Source of the DNA: Trichobilharzia regenti
Taxonomy: Eukaryota > Platyhelminthes > Trematoda > Strigeidida > Schistosomatidae
DNA: 64,000 nucleotides
Reading direction: 5' to 3'
NCBI GenBank assembly: GCA_944472135.2
Contig: OX235263.1
Span: 84,414,721-84,478,720, forward strand
Under the pieces are notes generated by a model. That model saw nothing but the letters and a program-made list of their open reading frames with translations. It searched no databases and was not told the DNA's origin. Of the stretch, positions 43,891 through 54,684 are shown piece after piece. Positions within the stretch are counted from its first letter, which is position 1, and each line of letters opens with the position of its first letter. A program made the translations under genes and the position numbers.

Positions 43891-44133
43891 TTGAAGAATT
43901 GCAGGACTTACACCAGTACGCCTACAACCCTTCACAGGTTGACGATTGTAAGTTGTGGAATGTCCGGACACAAACAAGATTAACCAACAATTACAATAAT
44001 TGGAACTCACACAATTATTTAACACAAACATATGTACAATCAACACATCAAATGTGGTGGATTCTGCCTTGACGAACTACCCTTGAAGAACTGTAGGACT
44101 TACAGCAGTACGCCTACAACCCTTCTCAGGTTG
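43891..44133 (-). repeat. Imperfect 60-bp repeat pair in the 3' noncoding region, unit 1
   Basis: A segment with GAAGAATTGCAGGACTTACA and CAGTACGCCTACAACCCTTC (about 43,891-43,948) recurs as GAAGAACTGTAGGACTTACA and CAGTACGCCTACAACCCTTC (about 44,081-44,139), about 190 bp apart. The pair is present in all four units, immediately after the gag stop. Confidence 0.8.
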
Positions 44134-44138
44134 ACGCC

Positions 44139-46106
44139 CTAGGTTGGAAAATCATCGCAGAGTTCATTTGCTGACTTCCTTCTATCAGCTATATCCTCAA
44201 ATCTGAACGGTAACACGCCCATGTCATTGTATCGTAGAATATAGATGACGAACAAACACACGACGTATCTGGTCAACCAAGCGTAGAAACAGAGTAATTT
44301 ACACCAAAGATAATAGCATTCAAATAGTAACTTGAAACTAGAAATGCCTTTATTCATGCAAGTCAATTTAACAATTACTCTCTCGTTTACACTTGGCTTA
44401 TCCTCACTAAACTGAGCAATATCTTTCGTCTTTTCAAACGCACCAGTACTATCATAGTCATTGCACAAGATACTTGAGTTGATGGGCATCCTTCTCATTG
44501 TGGATGACAACACCAACGACGACTGATTGATACCAGTTGATGAACTTAGCGGTGGATCAGAAGCTGTTGTTGCTCGGCTTTCAGATAGTTGTCTAACTGC
44601 AAGATTACCACCACTGCTGTCTTTCACTACTAGTTCGGGTTTAGCACTAGCATCTGATGATAGGTGGGCTACACGCTGATCAATTACACTGACGGTCTCA
44701 CAAGTATGCATGCCTTCTGCAACTGCATCTGCATTCAATTCTACTTCACGTTCAAGTTGTACAGAACCTTTATTCAACTTAGCAGTAGTAGGCATTCCCC
44801 TCATTTCATCATGATCAACCAAAGACAAATCTGCGCTATCATGATCATTATCACAAATATTCAATTTACCATCATCTATCTGATCGACTTCATCAATTTC
44901 AAACTCTTTAATAACAGCAGTAGATGATTTGGGTTCTTCTTCACAAATCCCTAAAGATTTCATACCTTCACTCTGACTAGTAATACCTTGTAAACTTGTG
45001 GAGTCAGAACTGCACTCTGAAGCAATAACTCTATTCTGTGACACTCTATTCAACAATGGCTTACCAGTTGCAACTACAGACTTCTTGACCACACCGTTAT
45101 CGTCACACAATTCGGAGTCAGGCCTGGAGTTTACATTTAGCTTATCACTGAACTTGCTCACTGGTTCACAGTTCACTTTTGTATGCACCTCTTGCAAACG
45201 TGTAAAACACAACCGTGTTTGTCTTGCATCTTGTAACTTATCTGTTGAGGATGTACTACGAAACCTGTTACACTCACTAGGTCTATATGCATTACTAGAC
45301 ATCATGGAGCCTTCTCGATATCCACCTCTCTGAGGCCCTTTCGTCATCAATGATTGCATTTTGCTCTCAGACTGCTCTATTCTAGGGGTGAGATGTAATA
45401 GACTGGCGAACTTGCTCATAGATAGATTGACGCTATCTTTTACTAGTTTCAGGATATCATCAAACTTTGGCTCGATACCCTCATCCTCCATACGGGAGCT
45501 TATCTTCACCCACTTCCTTTGCAGTCGAGTAGGTAGGCGTCTTGCTATTACTTCTAGTATAAAACTCGAGTTGAGGTCACTCATGCAATTCATCGAAATC
45601 AATGCATTCTTGTAAATCAGCAAATTATCCAAAAACTCAGTGAGTGCCTGGGATTCATCCTGTAATTGACCACCATTACCCTTAACAGCCTCGAATAATT
45701 TCCCTACAATCATCGAAGGTCTTCCAAACCTTTGACGTAGTATGCTCATAGCCTCGTAGTAGCCCTCTTTCGGCTTCATAAACTTACAGCACTGTATAGC
45801 TCTTGAAGCATCTCCAGTGCAATACCTCATCAAATACATTAACTTCATTTCATCAGTTAATAAAAAACCACTTAGCATGATCTCAAACTCCTTTACAAAT
45901 TGTAAATAATCAGCCGGGTTTCCATCGAAACACCGTGGTTCAAATTTAGGGAGTTTGATGTTCCTATTATCCCTGAACGGCGAAACAGTAACAACAACCA
46001 TGTCATGCCGAACATCAGACACATCGTTACAATTAACAGACAAGTCAACATGACTTACTTTCCTGTTTGCATCCAAGACGCTCTGTCCCTTCTTTGACCC
46101 AGGCAT
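44139..46106 (-). CDS. Gag-like protein, unit 1
   Basis: An intact 655-residue frame; ATG at 46,106, stop at 44,139. The N-terminal part has KLPKFEPRCFDGNPADYLQF (51-70) and a helical region to about 235, resembling the DUF1759-type Gag of BEL/Pao elements. A zinc-knuckle-like C300-x2-R303-x4-H308-x4-C313 follows: the second Cys of CCHC is Arg (CGT). Residues 320-570 are acidic, Ser/Asp-rich and low in complexity. Residues 592-626 are strongly hydrophobic (FECYYLWCKLLCFYAWL, then YVVCLFVIYIL), like one or two membrane segments, followed by a charged tail ending CDDFPT. Gag would package element RNA. No pol follows. Unit 1 carries inner-type markers at V38, G80 and the RRM at 535-545 region, and outer-type sequence at its 3' end. 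Confidence 0.85.
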   Translation of the reverse strand: MPGSKKGQSVLDANRKVSHVDLSVNCNDVSDVRHDMVVVTVSPFRDNRNIKLPKFEPRCFDGNPADYLQFVKEFEIMLSGFLLTDEMKLMYLMRYCTGDASRAIQCCKFMKPKEGYYEAMSILRQRFGRPSMIVGKLFEAVKGNGGQLQDESQALTEFLDNLLIYKNALISMNCMSDLNSSFILEVIARRLPTRLQRKWVKISSRMEDEGIEPKFDDILKLVKDSVNLSMSKFASLLHLTPRIEQSESKMQSLMTKGPQRGGYREGSMMSSNAYRPSECNRFRSTSSTDKLQDARQTRLCFTRLQEVHTKVNCEPVSKFSDKLNVNSRPDSELCDDNGVVKKSVVATGKPLLNRVSQNRVIASECSSDSTSLQGITSQSEGMKSLGICEEEPKSSTAVIKEFEIDEVDQIDDGKLNICDNDHDSADLSLVDHDEMRGMPTTAKLNKGSVQLEREVELNADAVAEGMHTCETVSVIDQRVAHLSSDASAKPELVVKDSSGGNLAVRQLSESRATTASDPPLSSSTGINQSSLVLSSTMRRMPINSSILCNDYDSTGAFEKTKDIAQFSEDKPSVNERVIVKLTCMNKGISSFKLLFECYYLWCKLLCFYAWLTRYVVCLFVIYILRYNDMGVLPFRFEDIADRRKSANELCDDFPT

Positions 46107-46254
46107 TGTTGAACTTGACCCAATTCTAAAAACGTTCCAGATATTGCTTGTTCAAAGAGGACTTGACCGGCACCAGGAAAGATGAACGGTGACTATCCAA
46201 AATCGTGCCAACTGTCCGAAACCGTTTAAAAACTGACGTTGTACTGTCAGAAAC

Positions 46255-46613
46255 TGTCAGCCAAGTCTCATAAACCGTTAATGCCCAGCTCTTGCTGCAC
46301 TTGGGCTCACGCTTTTCCTTGAAGTTTCTCAGAAACCCTTAGTACGAACGGACGCAAAAACTAAAACACCAATTGGTGACTCGAGGATTCTTTATTGTAA
46401 CACCAACATATAAACACTGTTACAACTAAGGTCTGTGAACAAATATTACAATAATAAATCACAGTATTACTTCTGACAGTTTTCTCCTGACTTCTTTCTG
46501 AACAGCGACTGATGAGACGATGACTGGCTGATTAATGCCTCCGCGAAAATTGGGGAAGTTGGTTTTGAGCGAACAGCTATGAATTGATCGTTCAATCTTC
46601 AACTACATTGACA
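46255..46613 (-). repeat. LTR 2 (inner type; shared by units 1 and 2)
   Basis: 359 bp. It differs from the outer LTRs at scattered sites (for example CTCAGAAACCCTTAGTACGA versus CTCAGAGACGCTTAGTAATA in plus-strand notation). It lies exactly 3,426 bp from LTR 3. Confidence 0.92.
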
Positions 46614-47564
46614 CTCCCCGGCAAAAAAGGGATCCATCCATTTTTTCCATCACGACCAATACACGTTGACTTGGATGCCATTGCGAGAACCTGGGTCACG
46701 CGGACAGAGCTGAAATGGAAAACAAACAGAAAAGCCAACACACCACAAGCATACCCACAGCACAATCTCACACATCAATGACGACATGCGCCTCCAGACA
46801 GAGACCTCCTCTTGACATCTTGCAACACAATCGCCACTTGCTAGAATGACTCTTGAAGAATGCAACGTGACCATAGCACCACCTCACGATACTCTACGCA
46901 CATCCTCTTATCTACTCACTACTAATTACCACTGCAATCGCTTGTCACTCATTCTGCCTCAGTTCTAGTAACGGTGACGTATGCGAGCCTCAGTCGTCTA
47001 CACTCCCGCTCCCCGGCGTGTGGGACTGCACCTAACAATTATCTCCGTATGCATTTCATTCTCAGCAATAGCCTCCCCGGCGTATACGACCCATCTGCTG
47101 TCTCTAACATCAATCAACTCATTCACGGATGTAGAAGACTCGAAACAACTTCAGAAGTAAGCACGACGACAATTTTAACAAAATTACGCAATAACAACAA
47201 GGTACGAAAACAACGAGTAAACACAACGAATCAAAAAACACCAATTGATATGACACACCACACATATATACAAACGGTACACACAAACTCGCGGATCACG
47301 TCTTGATGGAATTCCTTTGAAGAATCTCAGGACTTACACCAGTACACCTACAATCCTTCTCAGGTTAACCATTGTGAGTTGTGGAATGTCCGGACACAAA
47401 CAAGATCAACCAACAATTACAATAATTGCAACTCACACAATTATTTAACACAAACATATGTACAATCACTACATCAAATGTTGTGGATTCTGGTACGACA
47501 AACTACCCTTGAAGAACTGTAGGACTTACAGCAGTACGCCTACAACCCTTCTCAGGTTGACGCT

Positions 47565-49532
47565 CTAGGTTGGAAAATCATCGCAGAGTTCATTTGCTAA
47601 CTTCCTTCTATGAGCTATATCCTCAAATCTGAACGGTAACACGCCCATGTCATTGTATCGTAGAATATAGATGACGAACAAACACACGACGTATCTGGTC
47701 AACCAAGCGTAGGCACAGAGTAATTTACACCAAAGATAATAGCATTCAAATAGTAACTTGAAACTAGAAATGCCTTTATTCATGCAAGTCAATTTAACAA
47801 TTACTCTCTCGTTTACACTTGGCTTATCCTCACTAAACTGAGCAATATCTTTCGTCTTTTCAAACGCACCAGTACTATCATAGTCATTGCACAAGATACT
47901 TGAGTTGATGGGCATCCTTCTCATTGTGGATGACAACACCAACGACGACTGATTGATACCAGTTGATGAACTTAGCGGTGGATCAGAAGCTGTTGTTGCT
48001 CGGCTTTCAGAAATTTGTCTAACTGCAAGATTACCACCACTGCTGTCTTTTACTATCAGCTCCGCTTTAGCACTAGCATCTGATGATAGGTGGGCTTCAC
48101 TCTGATCAATTACACTGACTGTCTGACAATTATGCATGCCTTGTGCAACTGCATCTACATTCAATTCTACTTCACGTTCAAGTTGTACAGAACCTTCGTT
48201 CAACTTAGCAGTAGTAGGCATTCCCCTCATTTCATCATGATCAACCAAAGACAAACCTGCGCTATCATGATCATTATCACAAATATTCAATTTACCATCA
48301 TCTATCTGATCGACTTCATCAATTTCAAACTCTTTAATAACAGCATTAGATGATTTGGGTTCTTCTTCACAAATCCCTAAAGATTTCATACCTTCACTCT
48401 GACTAGTAATACCTTGTAAACTTGTGGAGTCAGGACTGCACTCTGAAGCAATAACTCTATTCTGTGACACTCTATTCAACAATGGCTTACCAGTTGCAAC
48501 TACAGACTTCCTGACCACACCGTTATCGTCACACAATTCGGAGTCAGGCCTGGAGTTTACATTTAGCTTATCACTGAACTTGCTCACTGGTTCACAGTTC
48601 ACTTTTGTATGCACTTCTTGCAAACGTGCAAAACACAACCGTGTTTGTCTTGCATCTTGTAACTTATCTGTTGACGATGTACTACGAAACCTGTTACACT
48701 CACTAGGTCTATATGCATTACTAGACATCATGGAGCCTTCTCGATATCCACCTCTCTGAGGCCCTTTCGTCATCAATGACTGCATTTTGCTCTCAGACTG
48801 CTCTATTCTAGGGGTGAGATGTAATAGAATGGCGAACTTGCTCATAGATAGATTGACGCTATCTTTTACTAGTTTCAGGATATCATCAAACTTTGGCTCG
48901 ATACCCTCATCCTCCATACGGGAGCTTATCTTCACCCACTTCCTTTGCAGTCGAGTAGGTAGGCGTCTTGCTATTACTTCTAGTATAAAACTCGAGTTGA
49001 GGTCACTCATGCAATTCACCGAAATCAATGCATTCTTGTAAATCAGCAAATTATCCAAAAACTCAGTGAGTGCCTGGGATTCATCCTGTAATTGACCACC
49101 ATTACCCTTAACAGCCTCGAATAATTTCCCTACAATCATCGAAGGTCTTCCAAACCTTTGATGTAGTATGCTCATAGCCTCGTAGTAGCCCTCTTTCGGC
49201 TTCATAAACTTACAGCACTGTATAGCTCTTGAAGCATCTCCAGTGCAATACCTCATCAAATACATTAACTTCATTTCATCAGTTAATAAAAAACCACTTA
49301 GCATGATCTCAAACTCCTTTACAAATTGTAAATAATCAGCCGGGTTTCCATCGAAACACCGTGGTTCAAATTTAGGGAGTTTGATGTTCCTATTATCCCT
49401 GAACGGCGAAACAGTAACAACAACCATGTCATGTCGAACATCAGACACATCGTTACAATTAACAGACAAGTCAACATGACTTACTTTCCTGTTTGCATCC
49501 AAGATGCTCTGTCCCTTCTTTGACCCAGGCAT
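47565..49532 (-). CDS. Gag-like protein, unit 2
   Basis: An intact 655-residue frame with the same architecture as unit 1. Private differences include H121 in SILHQRF, CFARLQEVH in the knuckle region (Arg at the second Cys position again), SPDSTSLQ, KAELIVKD and DIAHRRKL near the end. Together with two inner-type LTRs and the inner-type 3' region this makes unit 2 the pure representative of the second subfamily. The intact frame suggests a recent origin or continued selection while mobile. Confidence 0.85.
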   Translation of the reverse strand: MPGSKKGQSILDANRKVSHVDLSVNCNDVSDVRHDMVVVTVSPFRDNRNIKLPKFEPRCFDGNPADYLQFVKEFEIMLSGFLLTDEMKLMYLMRYCTGDASRAIQCCKFMKPKEGYYEAMSILHQRFGRPSMIVGKLFEAVKGNGGQLQDESQALTEFLDNLLIYKNALISVNCMSDLNSSFILEVIARRLPTRLQRKWVKISSRMEDEGIEPKFDDILKLVKDSVNLSMSKFAILLHLTPRIEQSESKMQSLMTKGPQRGGYREGSMMSSNAYRPSECNRFRSTSSTDKLQDARQTRLCFARLQEVHTKVNCEPVSKFSDKLNVNSRPDSELCDDNGVVRKSVVATGKPLLNRVSQNRVIASECSPDSTSLQGITSQSEGMKSLGICEEEPKSSNAVIKEFEIDEVDQIDDGKLNICDNDHDSAGLSLVDHDEMRGMPTTAKLNEGSVQLEREVELNVDAVAQGMHNCQTVSVIDQSEAHLSSDASAKAELIVKDSSGGNLAVRQISESRATTASDPPLSSSTGINQSSLVLSSTMRRMPINSSILCNDYDSTGAFEKTKDIAQFSEDKPSVNERVIVKLTCMNKGISSFKLLFECYYLWCKLLCAYAWLTRYVVCLFVIYILRYNDMGVLPFRFEDIAHRRKLANELCDDFPT

Positions 49533-49680
49533 TGTTGAACTTGACCCAATTCTAAAAACGTTCCAGATATTGCTTGTTCAAAGAGGACTTGACCGGCACC
49601 AGGAAAGATGAACGGTGACTATCCAAAATCGTGCCAACTGTCCGAAACCGTTTAAAGACTGACGTTGTACTGTCAGAAAC

Positions 49681-50039
49681 TGTCAGCCAAGTCTCATAAA
49701 CCGTTAATGCCCAGCTCTTGCTGCACTTGGGCTCACGCTTTTCCTTGAAGTTTCTCAGAAACCCTTAGTACGAACGGACGCAAAAACTAAAACACCAATT
49801 GGTGACTCGAGGATTCTTTATTGTAACACCAACATATAAACACTGTTACAACTAAGGTCTGTGAACAAATATTACAATAATAAATCACAGTATTACTTCT
49901 GACAGTTTTCTCCTGACTTCTTTCTGAACAGCGACTGATGAGACGATGACTGGCTGATTAATGCCTCCGCGAAAATTGGGGAAGTTGGTTTTGAGCGAAC
50001 AGCTATGAATTGATCGTTCAATCTTCAACCACATTGACA
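49681..50039 (-). repeat. LTR 3 (inner type; shared by units 2 and 3)
   Basis: 359 bp, nearly identical to LTR 2 (differences include CAACCACATTGACA for CAACTACATTGACA near the end). Confidence 0.92.
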
Positions 50040-50990
50040 CTCCCCGACAAAAAAGGGATCCATCCATTTTTTCCATCACAACCAATACACGTTGACTTGG
50101 ATGCAATTGCGAGAACCTGGGTCACGCGGACAGAGCTGAAATGGAAAACAAACAGAAAAGCCAACACACCACAAGCATACCCGCAGCACAATCTCACACA
50201 TCAATGACGACATGCGCCTCCAGACAGAGACCTCCTCTTGACATCTTGCAACACAATCGCCACTTGCTAGAATGACTCTTGAGGAATGCAACGTGACCAT
50301 AGCACCACCTCACGATACTCTACGCACATCCTCTTATCTACTCACTACTAATTACCACTGCAATCGCTTGTCACTCATTCTGCCTCAGTTCTAGTAACGG
50401 TGACGTATGCGAGCCTCAGTCGTCTACACTCCCGCTCCCCGGCGTGTGGGACTGCACCTAACAATTATCTCCGTATGCATTTCATTCTCAGCAATAGCCT
50501 CCCCGGCGTATACGACCCATCTGCTGTCTCTAACATCAATCAACTCATTCACGGATGTAGAAGACTCGAAACAACTTCAGAAGTAAGCACGACGACAATT
50601 TTAACAAAATTACGCAATAACAACAAGGTACGAAAACAACGAGTAAACACAACGAATCAAAAAACACCAATTGATATGACACACCACACATATATACAAA
50701 CGGTACACACAAACTCGCGGATCACGTCTTGATGGAATTCCTTTGAAGAATCGCAGGACTTACACCAGTACGCCTACAACCCTTCTCAGGTTAACCATTG
50801 TGAGTTGTGGAATGTCCGGACACAAACAAGATCAACCAACAATTACAATAATTGCAACTCACACAATTATTTAACACAAACATATGTACAATCACTACAT
50901 CAAATGTTGTGGATTCTGGTACGACAAACTACCCTTGAAGAACTGTAGGACTTACAGCAGTACGCCTACAACCCTTCTCAGGTTGACGCC

Positions 50991-52958
50991 CTAGGTTGGA
51001 AAATCGTCGCAGAGTTCATTTGCTGACTTCCTTCTATCAGCTATATCCTCAAATCTGAACGGTAACACGCCCATGTCATTGTATCGTAGAATATAGATGA
51101 CGAACAAACACACGACGTATCTGGTCAACCAAGCGTAGGAACAGAGTAATTTACACCAAAGATAATAGCATTCAAATAGTAACTTGAAACTAGAAATGCC
51201 TTTATTCATGCAAGTCAATTTAACAATTACTCTCTCGTTTACACTTGGCTTATCCTCACTAAACTGAGCAATATCTTTCGTCTTTTCAAACGCACCAATA
51301 CTATCATAGTCATTGCACAAGATACTTGAGTTGATGGGCGTCTGTTTCATTGTGGATGACAACACCAACGACGACTGATTGATACCAGTTGATGAACTTA
51401 GCGGTGGATCAGAAGCTGTTGTTGTTCGGCTTTCAGATAGTTGTCTAACTGCAAGATTACCACCACTGCTGTCTTTCACTACTAGTTCGGGTTTAGCACT
51501 AGCATCTGATGATAGGTGGGCTACACGCTGATCAATTACACTGACGGTCTCACAAGTATCCATACCTTCTGCAACTGCATCTGCATTCAATTCTACTTCA
51601 CGTTGTAGTTGTACAGAACCTTTATTCAACTTAGCAGTAGTAGGCATTCCCCTCATTTCATCATGATCAACCAAAGACAAATCTGCACTATCATGATCAT
51701 TATCACAAATATTCAATTTACCATCATCTATCTGGTCGACTTCATCAATTTCAAACTCTTTAATAACAGCAGTAGATGATTTGGGTTCTTCCTCACAAAT
51801 CCCTAAAGATTTTATACCTTCACTCTGACTAGTAATACCTTGTAAACTTGTGGAGTCAGAACTGCACTCTGAAGCAGTAACTCTATTCTGTGACACTCTA
51901 TTCAACAATGGCTTACCAGTTGCAACTACAGACTTCTTGACCACACCGTTATCGTCACACAATTCGGAGTCAGGCCTGGAGTTTACATTTAGCTTATCAC
52001 TGAACTTGCTCACTGGTTCACAGTTCACTTTTGTATGCACCTCTTGCAAACGTGTAAAACACAACCGTGTTTGTCTTGCATCTTGTAACTTATCTGTTGA
52101 GGATGTACTACGAAACCTGTTACACTCACTAGGTCTATATGCATTACTAGACATCATGGAGCCTTCTCGATATCCACCTCTCTGAGGCCTATTCGTCATC
52201 AATGATTGCATTTTGCTCTCAGACTGCTCTATTCTAGGGGTGAGATGTAATAGACTGGCGAACTTGCTCATAGATAGATTGACGCTATCTTTTACCAGTT
52301 TCAGGATATCATCAAACTTTGGCTCGATACCCTCATCCTCCATACGGGAGCTTATCTTCACCCACTTCCTTTGCAGTCGAGTAGGTAGGCGTCTTGCTAT
52401 TACTTCTAGTATAAAACTCGAGTTGAGGTCACTCATGCAATTCATCGAAATCAATGCATTCTTGTAAATCAGCAAATTATCCAAAAACTCAGTGAGTGCC
52501 TGGGAGTCATCCTGTAATTGACCACCATTACCCTTAACAGCCTCGAATAATTTCCCTACAATCATCGAAGGTCTTCCAAACCTTTGACGTAGTATGCTCA
52601 TAGCCTCGTAGTAGCCCTCTTTTGGCTTCATAAACTTACAGCACTGTATAGCTCTTGCAGCATCTCCAGTGCAATACCTCATCAAATACATTAACTTCAA
52701 TTCATCAGTTAATAAAAAACAACTCAACATGATCTCAAACTCCTTTACAAATTGTAAATAATCAGCCGGGTTTCCATCGAAACACCGTGGTTCAAATTTA
52801 GGGAGTTTGATGTTCCTATTATCCCTGAACGGCGAAACAGTAACATCAACCATGTCATGCTTAACATCAGACACATCGTTACAATTAACAGACAAGTCAA
52901 CATGACTTACTTTCCTGTTTGCATCCAAGACGCTCTGTCCCTTCTTTGACCCAGGCAT
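50991..52958 (-). CDS. Gag-like protein, unit 3
   Basis: An intact 655-residue frame. It shares a set of residues with unit 4 and not with units 1-2: VKHDMVDV, LSCFLLTDELK, GDAARAIQ, DSQALTEF, MTNRPQRGG, QNRVTASE, EGIKSLG, VQLQREVE, GMDTCE, TMKQTPINSS and YDSIGAF. After about residue 560 and in the 3' noncoding part it is inner type instead. The zinc knuckle again has Arg for the second Cys. The chimaeric pattern suggests a recombination breakpoint near the gag 3' end. Confidence 0.85.
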   Translation of the reverse strand: MPGSKKGQSVLDANRKVSHVDLSVNCNDVSDVKHDMVDVTVSPFRDNRNIKLPKFEPRCFDGNPADYLQFVKEFEIMLSCFLLTDELKLMYLMRYCTGDAARAIQCCKFMKPKEGYYEAMSILRQRFGRPSMIVGKLFEAVKGNGGQLQDDSQALTEFLDNLLIYKNALISMNCMSDLNSSFILEVIARRLPTRLQRKWVKISSRMEDEGIEPKFDDILKLVKDSVNLSMSKFASLLHLTPRIEQSESKMQSLMTNRPQRGGYREGSMMSSNAYRPSECNRFRSTSSTDKLQDARQTRLCFTRLQEVHTKVNCEPVSKFSDKLNVNSRPDSELCDDNGVVKKSVVATGKPLLNRVSQNRVTASECSSDSTSLQGITSQSEGIKSLGICEEEPKSSTAVIKEFEIDEVDQIDDGKLNICDNDHDSADLSLVDHDEMRGMPTTAKLNKGSVQLQREVELNADAVAEGMDTCETVSVIDQRVAHLSSDASAKPELVVKDSSGGNLAVRQLSESRTTTASDPPLSSSTGINQSSLVLSSTMKQTPINSSILCNDYDSIGAFEKTKDIAQFSEDKPSVNERVIVKLTCMNKGISSFKLLFECYYLWCKLLCSYAWLTRYVVCLFVIYILRYNDMGVLPFRFEDIADRRKSANELCDDFPT

Positions 52959-53106
52959 TGTTGAACTTGACCCAATTCCAAAAACGTTCCAGATATTGCT
53001 TGTTCAAAGAGGACTTGACCGGCACCAGGAAAGATGAACGGTGACTATCCAAAGTCGTGCCAACTGTCCAAAACCGTTTAAAAACTGACGTTGTACTGTC
53101 AGAAAC

Positions 53107-53465
53107 TGTCAGCCACGTCTCGTAAACCGTCAATGCCCAGCTCTTGCTACGCTCGGGCTCACGCTGTTCCTTGAAGTTTCTCAGAAACGCTTAGTAATAA
53201 CGGACGAAAAAACCAAAACACCAATTGGCGACTCGAGGATTCTTTATTGTAACTCCAACATATAAACAATGTTACAACTAAGGTCTGTGAACAAATATTA
53301 CAATAATGAATCACAATATTACTTCTGACAGTTTTGGCCTGACTTCTTTCTGAACAGCGACCGACGAGACGATGACTGGTGTATTGATGCCTCCGCGAAA
53401 ATTGGGGAAGTTGGTTTTGAGAAAACAACCATGAATTGATCGTTCAGTCTTTAACTACATTTGCA
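53107..53465 (-). repeat. LTR 4 (outer type; 5' LTR of unit 3)
   Basis: 359 bp, close to LTR 1 and the LTRs of unit 4. Its 5' end reads TGCAAATGTAGTTAAAGACTG where the others read TGTCGATGTAGTTGAAGATTG or similar, so it has gathered changes at the terminus. Confidence 0.9.
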
Positions 53466-54684
53466 TAATCACCTTTCAAATGTTATCGGATCAACTGCTG
53501 CAATAACTACTATGGCTTATATAGGCTTCCTCATATTTAACCCTTATTCTGACACACTGAACACCATATTCAGTAAGCACTATGATAGCACTGCGACTTC
53601 ATCAATGCCCTACGTGCTTGGTTCCGATTCACCCAGCCCTCCACTGATACACTAAGTGGCATATTAAAAGCCCTTCAGTTGTCGGAATAGACGGATGATG
53701 TAATTGCACAATGGTGAGATGCATTAGTGAAGCTCAGAACCCTAACGATAAACACAGATCCCAAGCCTCTAACCTACCCACCCAGTGGGTAAATGGACTT
53801 ATAATCACTATACGGAATTCGTCACTTTGAAATCACTTCACAGTTTAGCATTCATATAAAATACAAGAGTGGGGTACTGAACTAAACAGACGATGTACTG
53901 CTTGGAATTAACATGAATGCAGTGCAACAAACGACTGCAAACTTCAAAACACCAGCAAAATGCCAAAAAGACGACGAAAAGTTAAAGCATTTCCACATAG
54001 CAAATATTCTGGCCTCAGACCCAAGCAATTACCACTCTTCGAAGGAATCAAACTGATATAATGTGGAGGGAAAGAAGATTCATCTAGTTAGTTCCTCTCT
54101 AAAATTATGCGATGACCCATATTTAGCAACTTCCACACACTACCACACTCTGGAGCAGAAACTTCATCATACATAATTTCTGCAGGACACACTTCTCCAA
54201 ACCTGCAACGCGACTCTCATGAGTAGGCGAGAAGTACATAGATTGTTAGAAAGAGGAAATTAACAAGCACACAAAGTCCCTTTGGAGCATTTTCCGATCA
54301 GAATTCCTGTTTGGCCCATTCTCATCTAGGTTTTTGAGTCTCAAACTATATTCAATTATTCTGTCAGTTGGCACTTTTGCTAATTATTCTAATAAGAGTT
54401 TAATCTGGTAAAACTTGTTTGTATCGATAAGTACCACTGTCAGCTAAACACATTCCTGATCAGCCGCAAGTATTATATTACTCATTATATATTATATCCA
54501 TTATTTGAAGTGATGGGTCCGGTTATGGTGTCATTCGAATGTGTTAACAAAGACTACGCTTAGCATAATGGGTCGCCAGGCAATAACCATGAGTGGTGTT
54601 GCTATATGTAGATAACAGTAATACTATTTGAGAGCCATTCAAGCAGTGTAATTAACCGTCCTTCTAAGGTATATCATATACCTC
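53466..54684. other. 1.2-kb spacer between opposed LTR elements
   Basis: It separates the 5' LTR of the array from the 5' LTR of unit 4, which point away from each other. No repeat family was recognised. A 64-codon open frame at its left edge (53,461-53,655) has no recognised domain. It looks single copy within the window and is the only asymmetric non-element sequence inside the large inverted repeat. Confidence 0.6.
54680..54684. repeat. Candidate 5-bp target-site duplication of unit 4, left
   Basis: ACCTC precedes the 5' LTR, and ACCGC (58,475-58,479) follows the 3' LTR: four of five bases agree. Five base pairs is the usual duplication length for LTR elements of this type. Confidence 0.4.

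Larger units (their letters stand above)
42828..53465 (-). mobile_element. Tandem array of three Gag-only BEL/Pao-like LTR elements
   Basis: Four 359-bp LTRs (42,828; 46,255; 49,681; 53,107) alternate with three internal regions of about 3,067 bp, so neighbours share an LTR. The period is 3,427, 3,426 and 3,426 bp. Each internal region has a leader of about 148 nt, a 655-codon Gag-like frame and about 950 nt of 3' noncoding sequence. No protease, RT, RNase H or integrase is present. The outer LTRs (first and fourth) share one sequence type (GGACGAAAAA/GGGCGAAAAA), the two inner LTRs another (GGACGCAAAAA). The flanks do not show a matching target-site duplication (GATTA versus ACCGC in element sense). 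Confidence 0.92.

Noticed and set aside
44664..45615. Plus-strand frames of 84-111 codons repeated in each array unit
   Set aside because: They lie antisense to gag at the same offsets in every unit and are shadows of the 655-codon frame.
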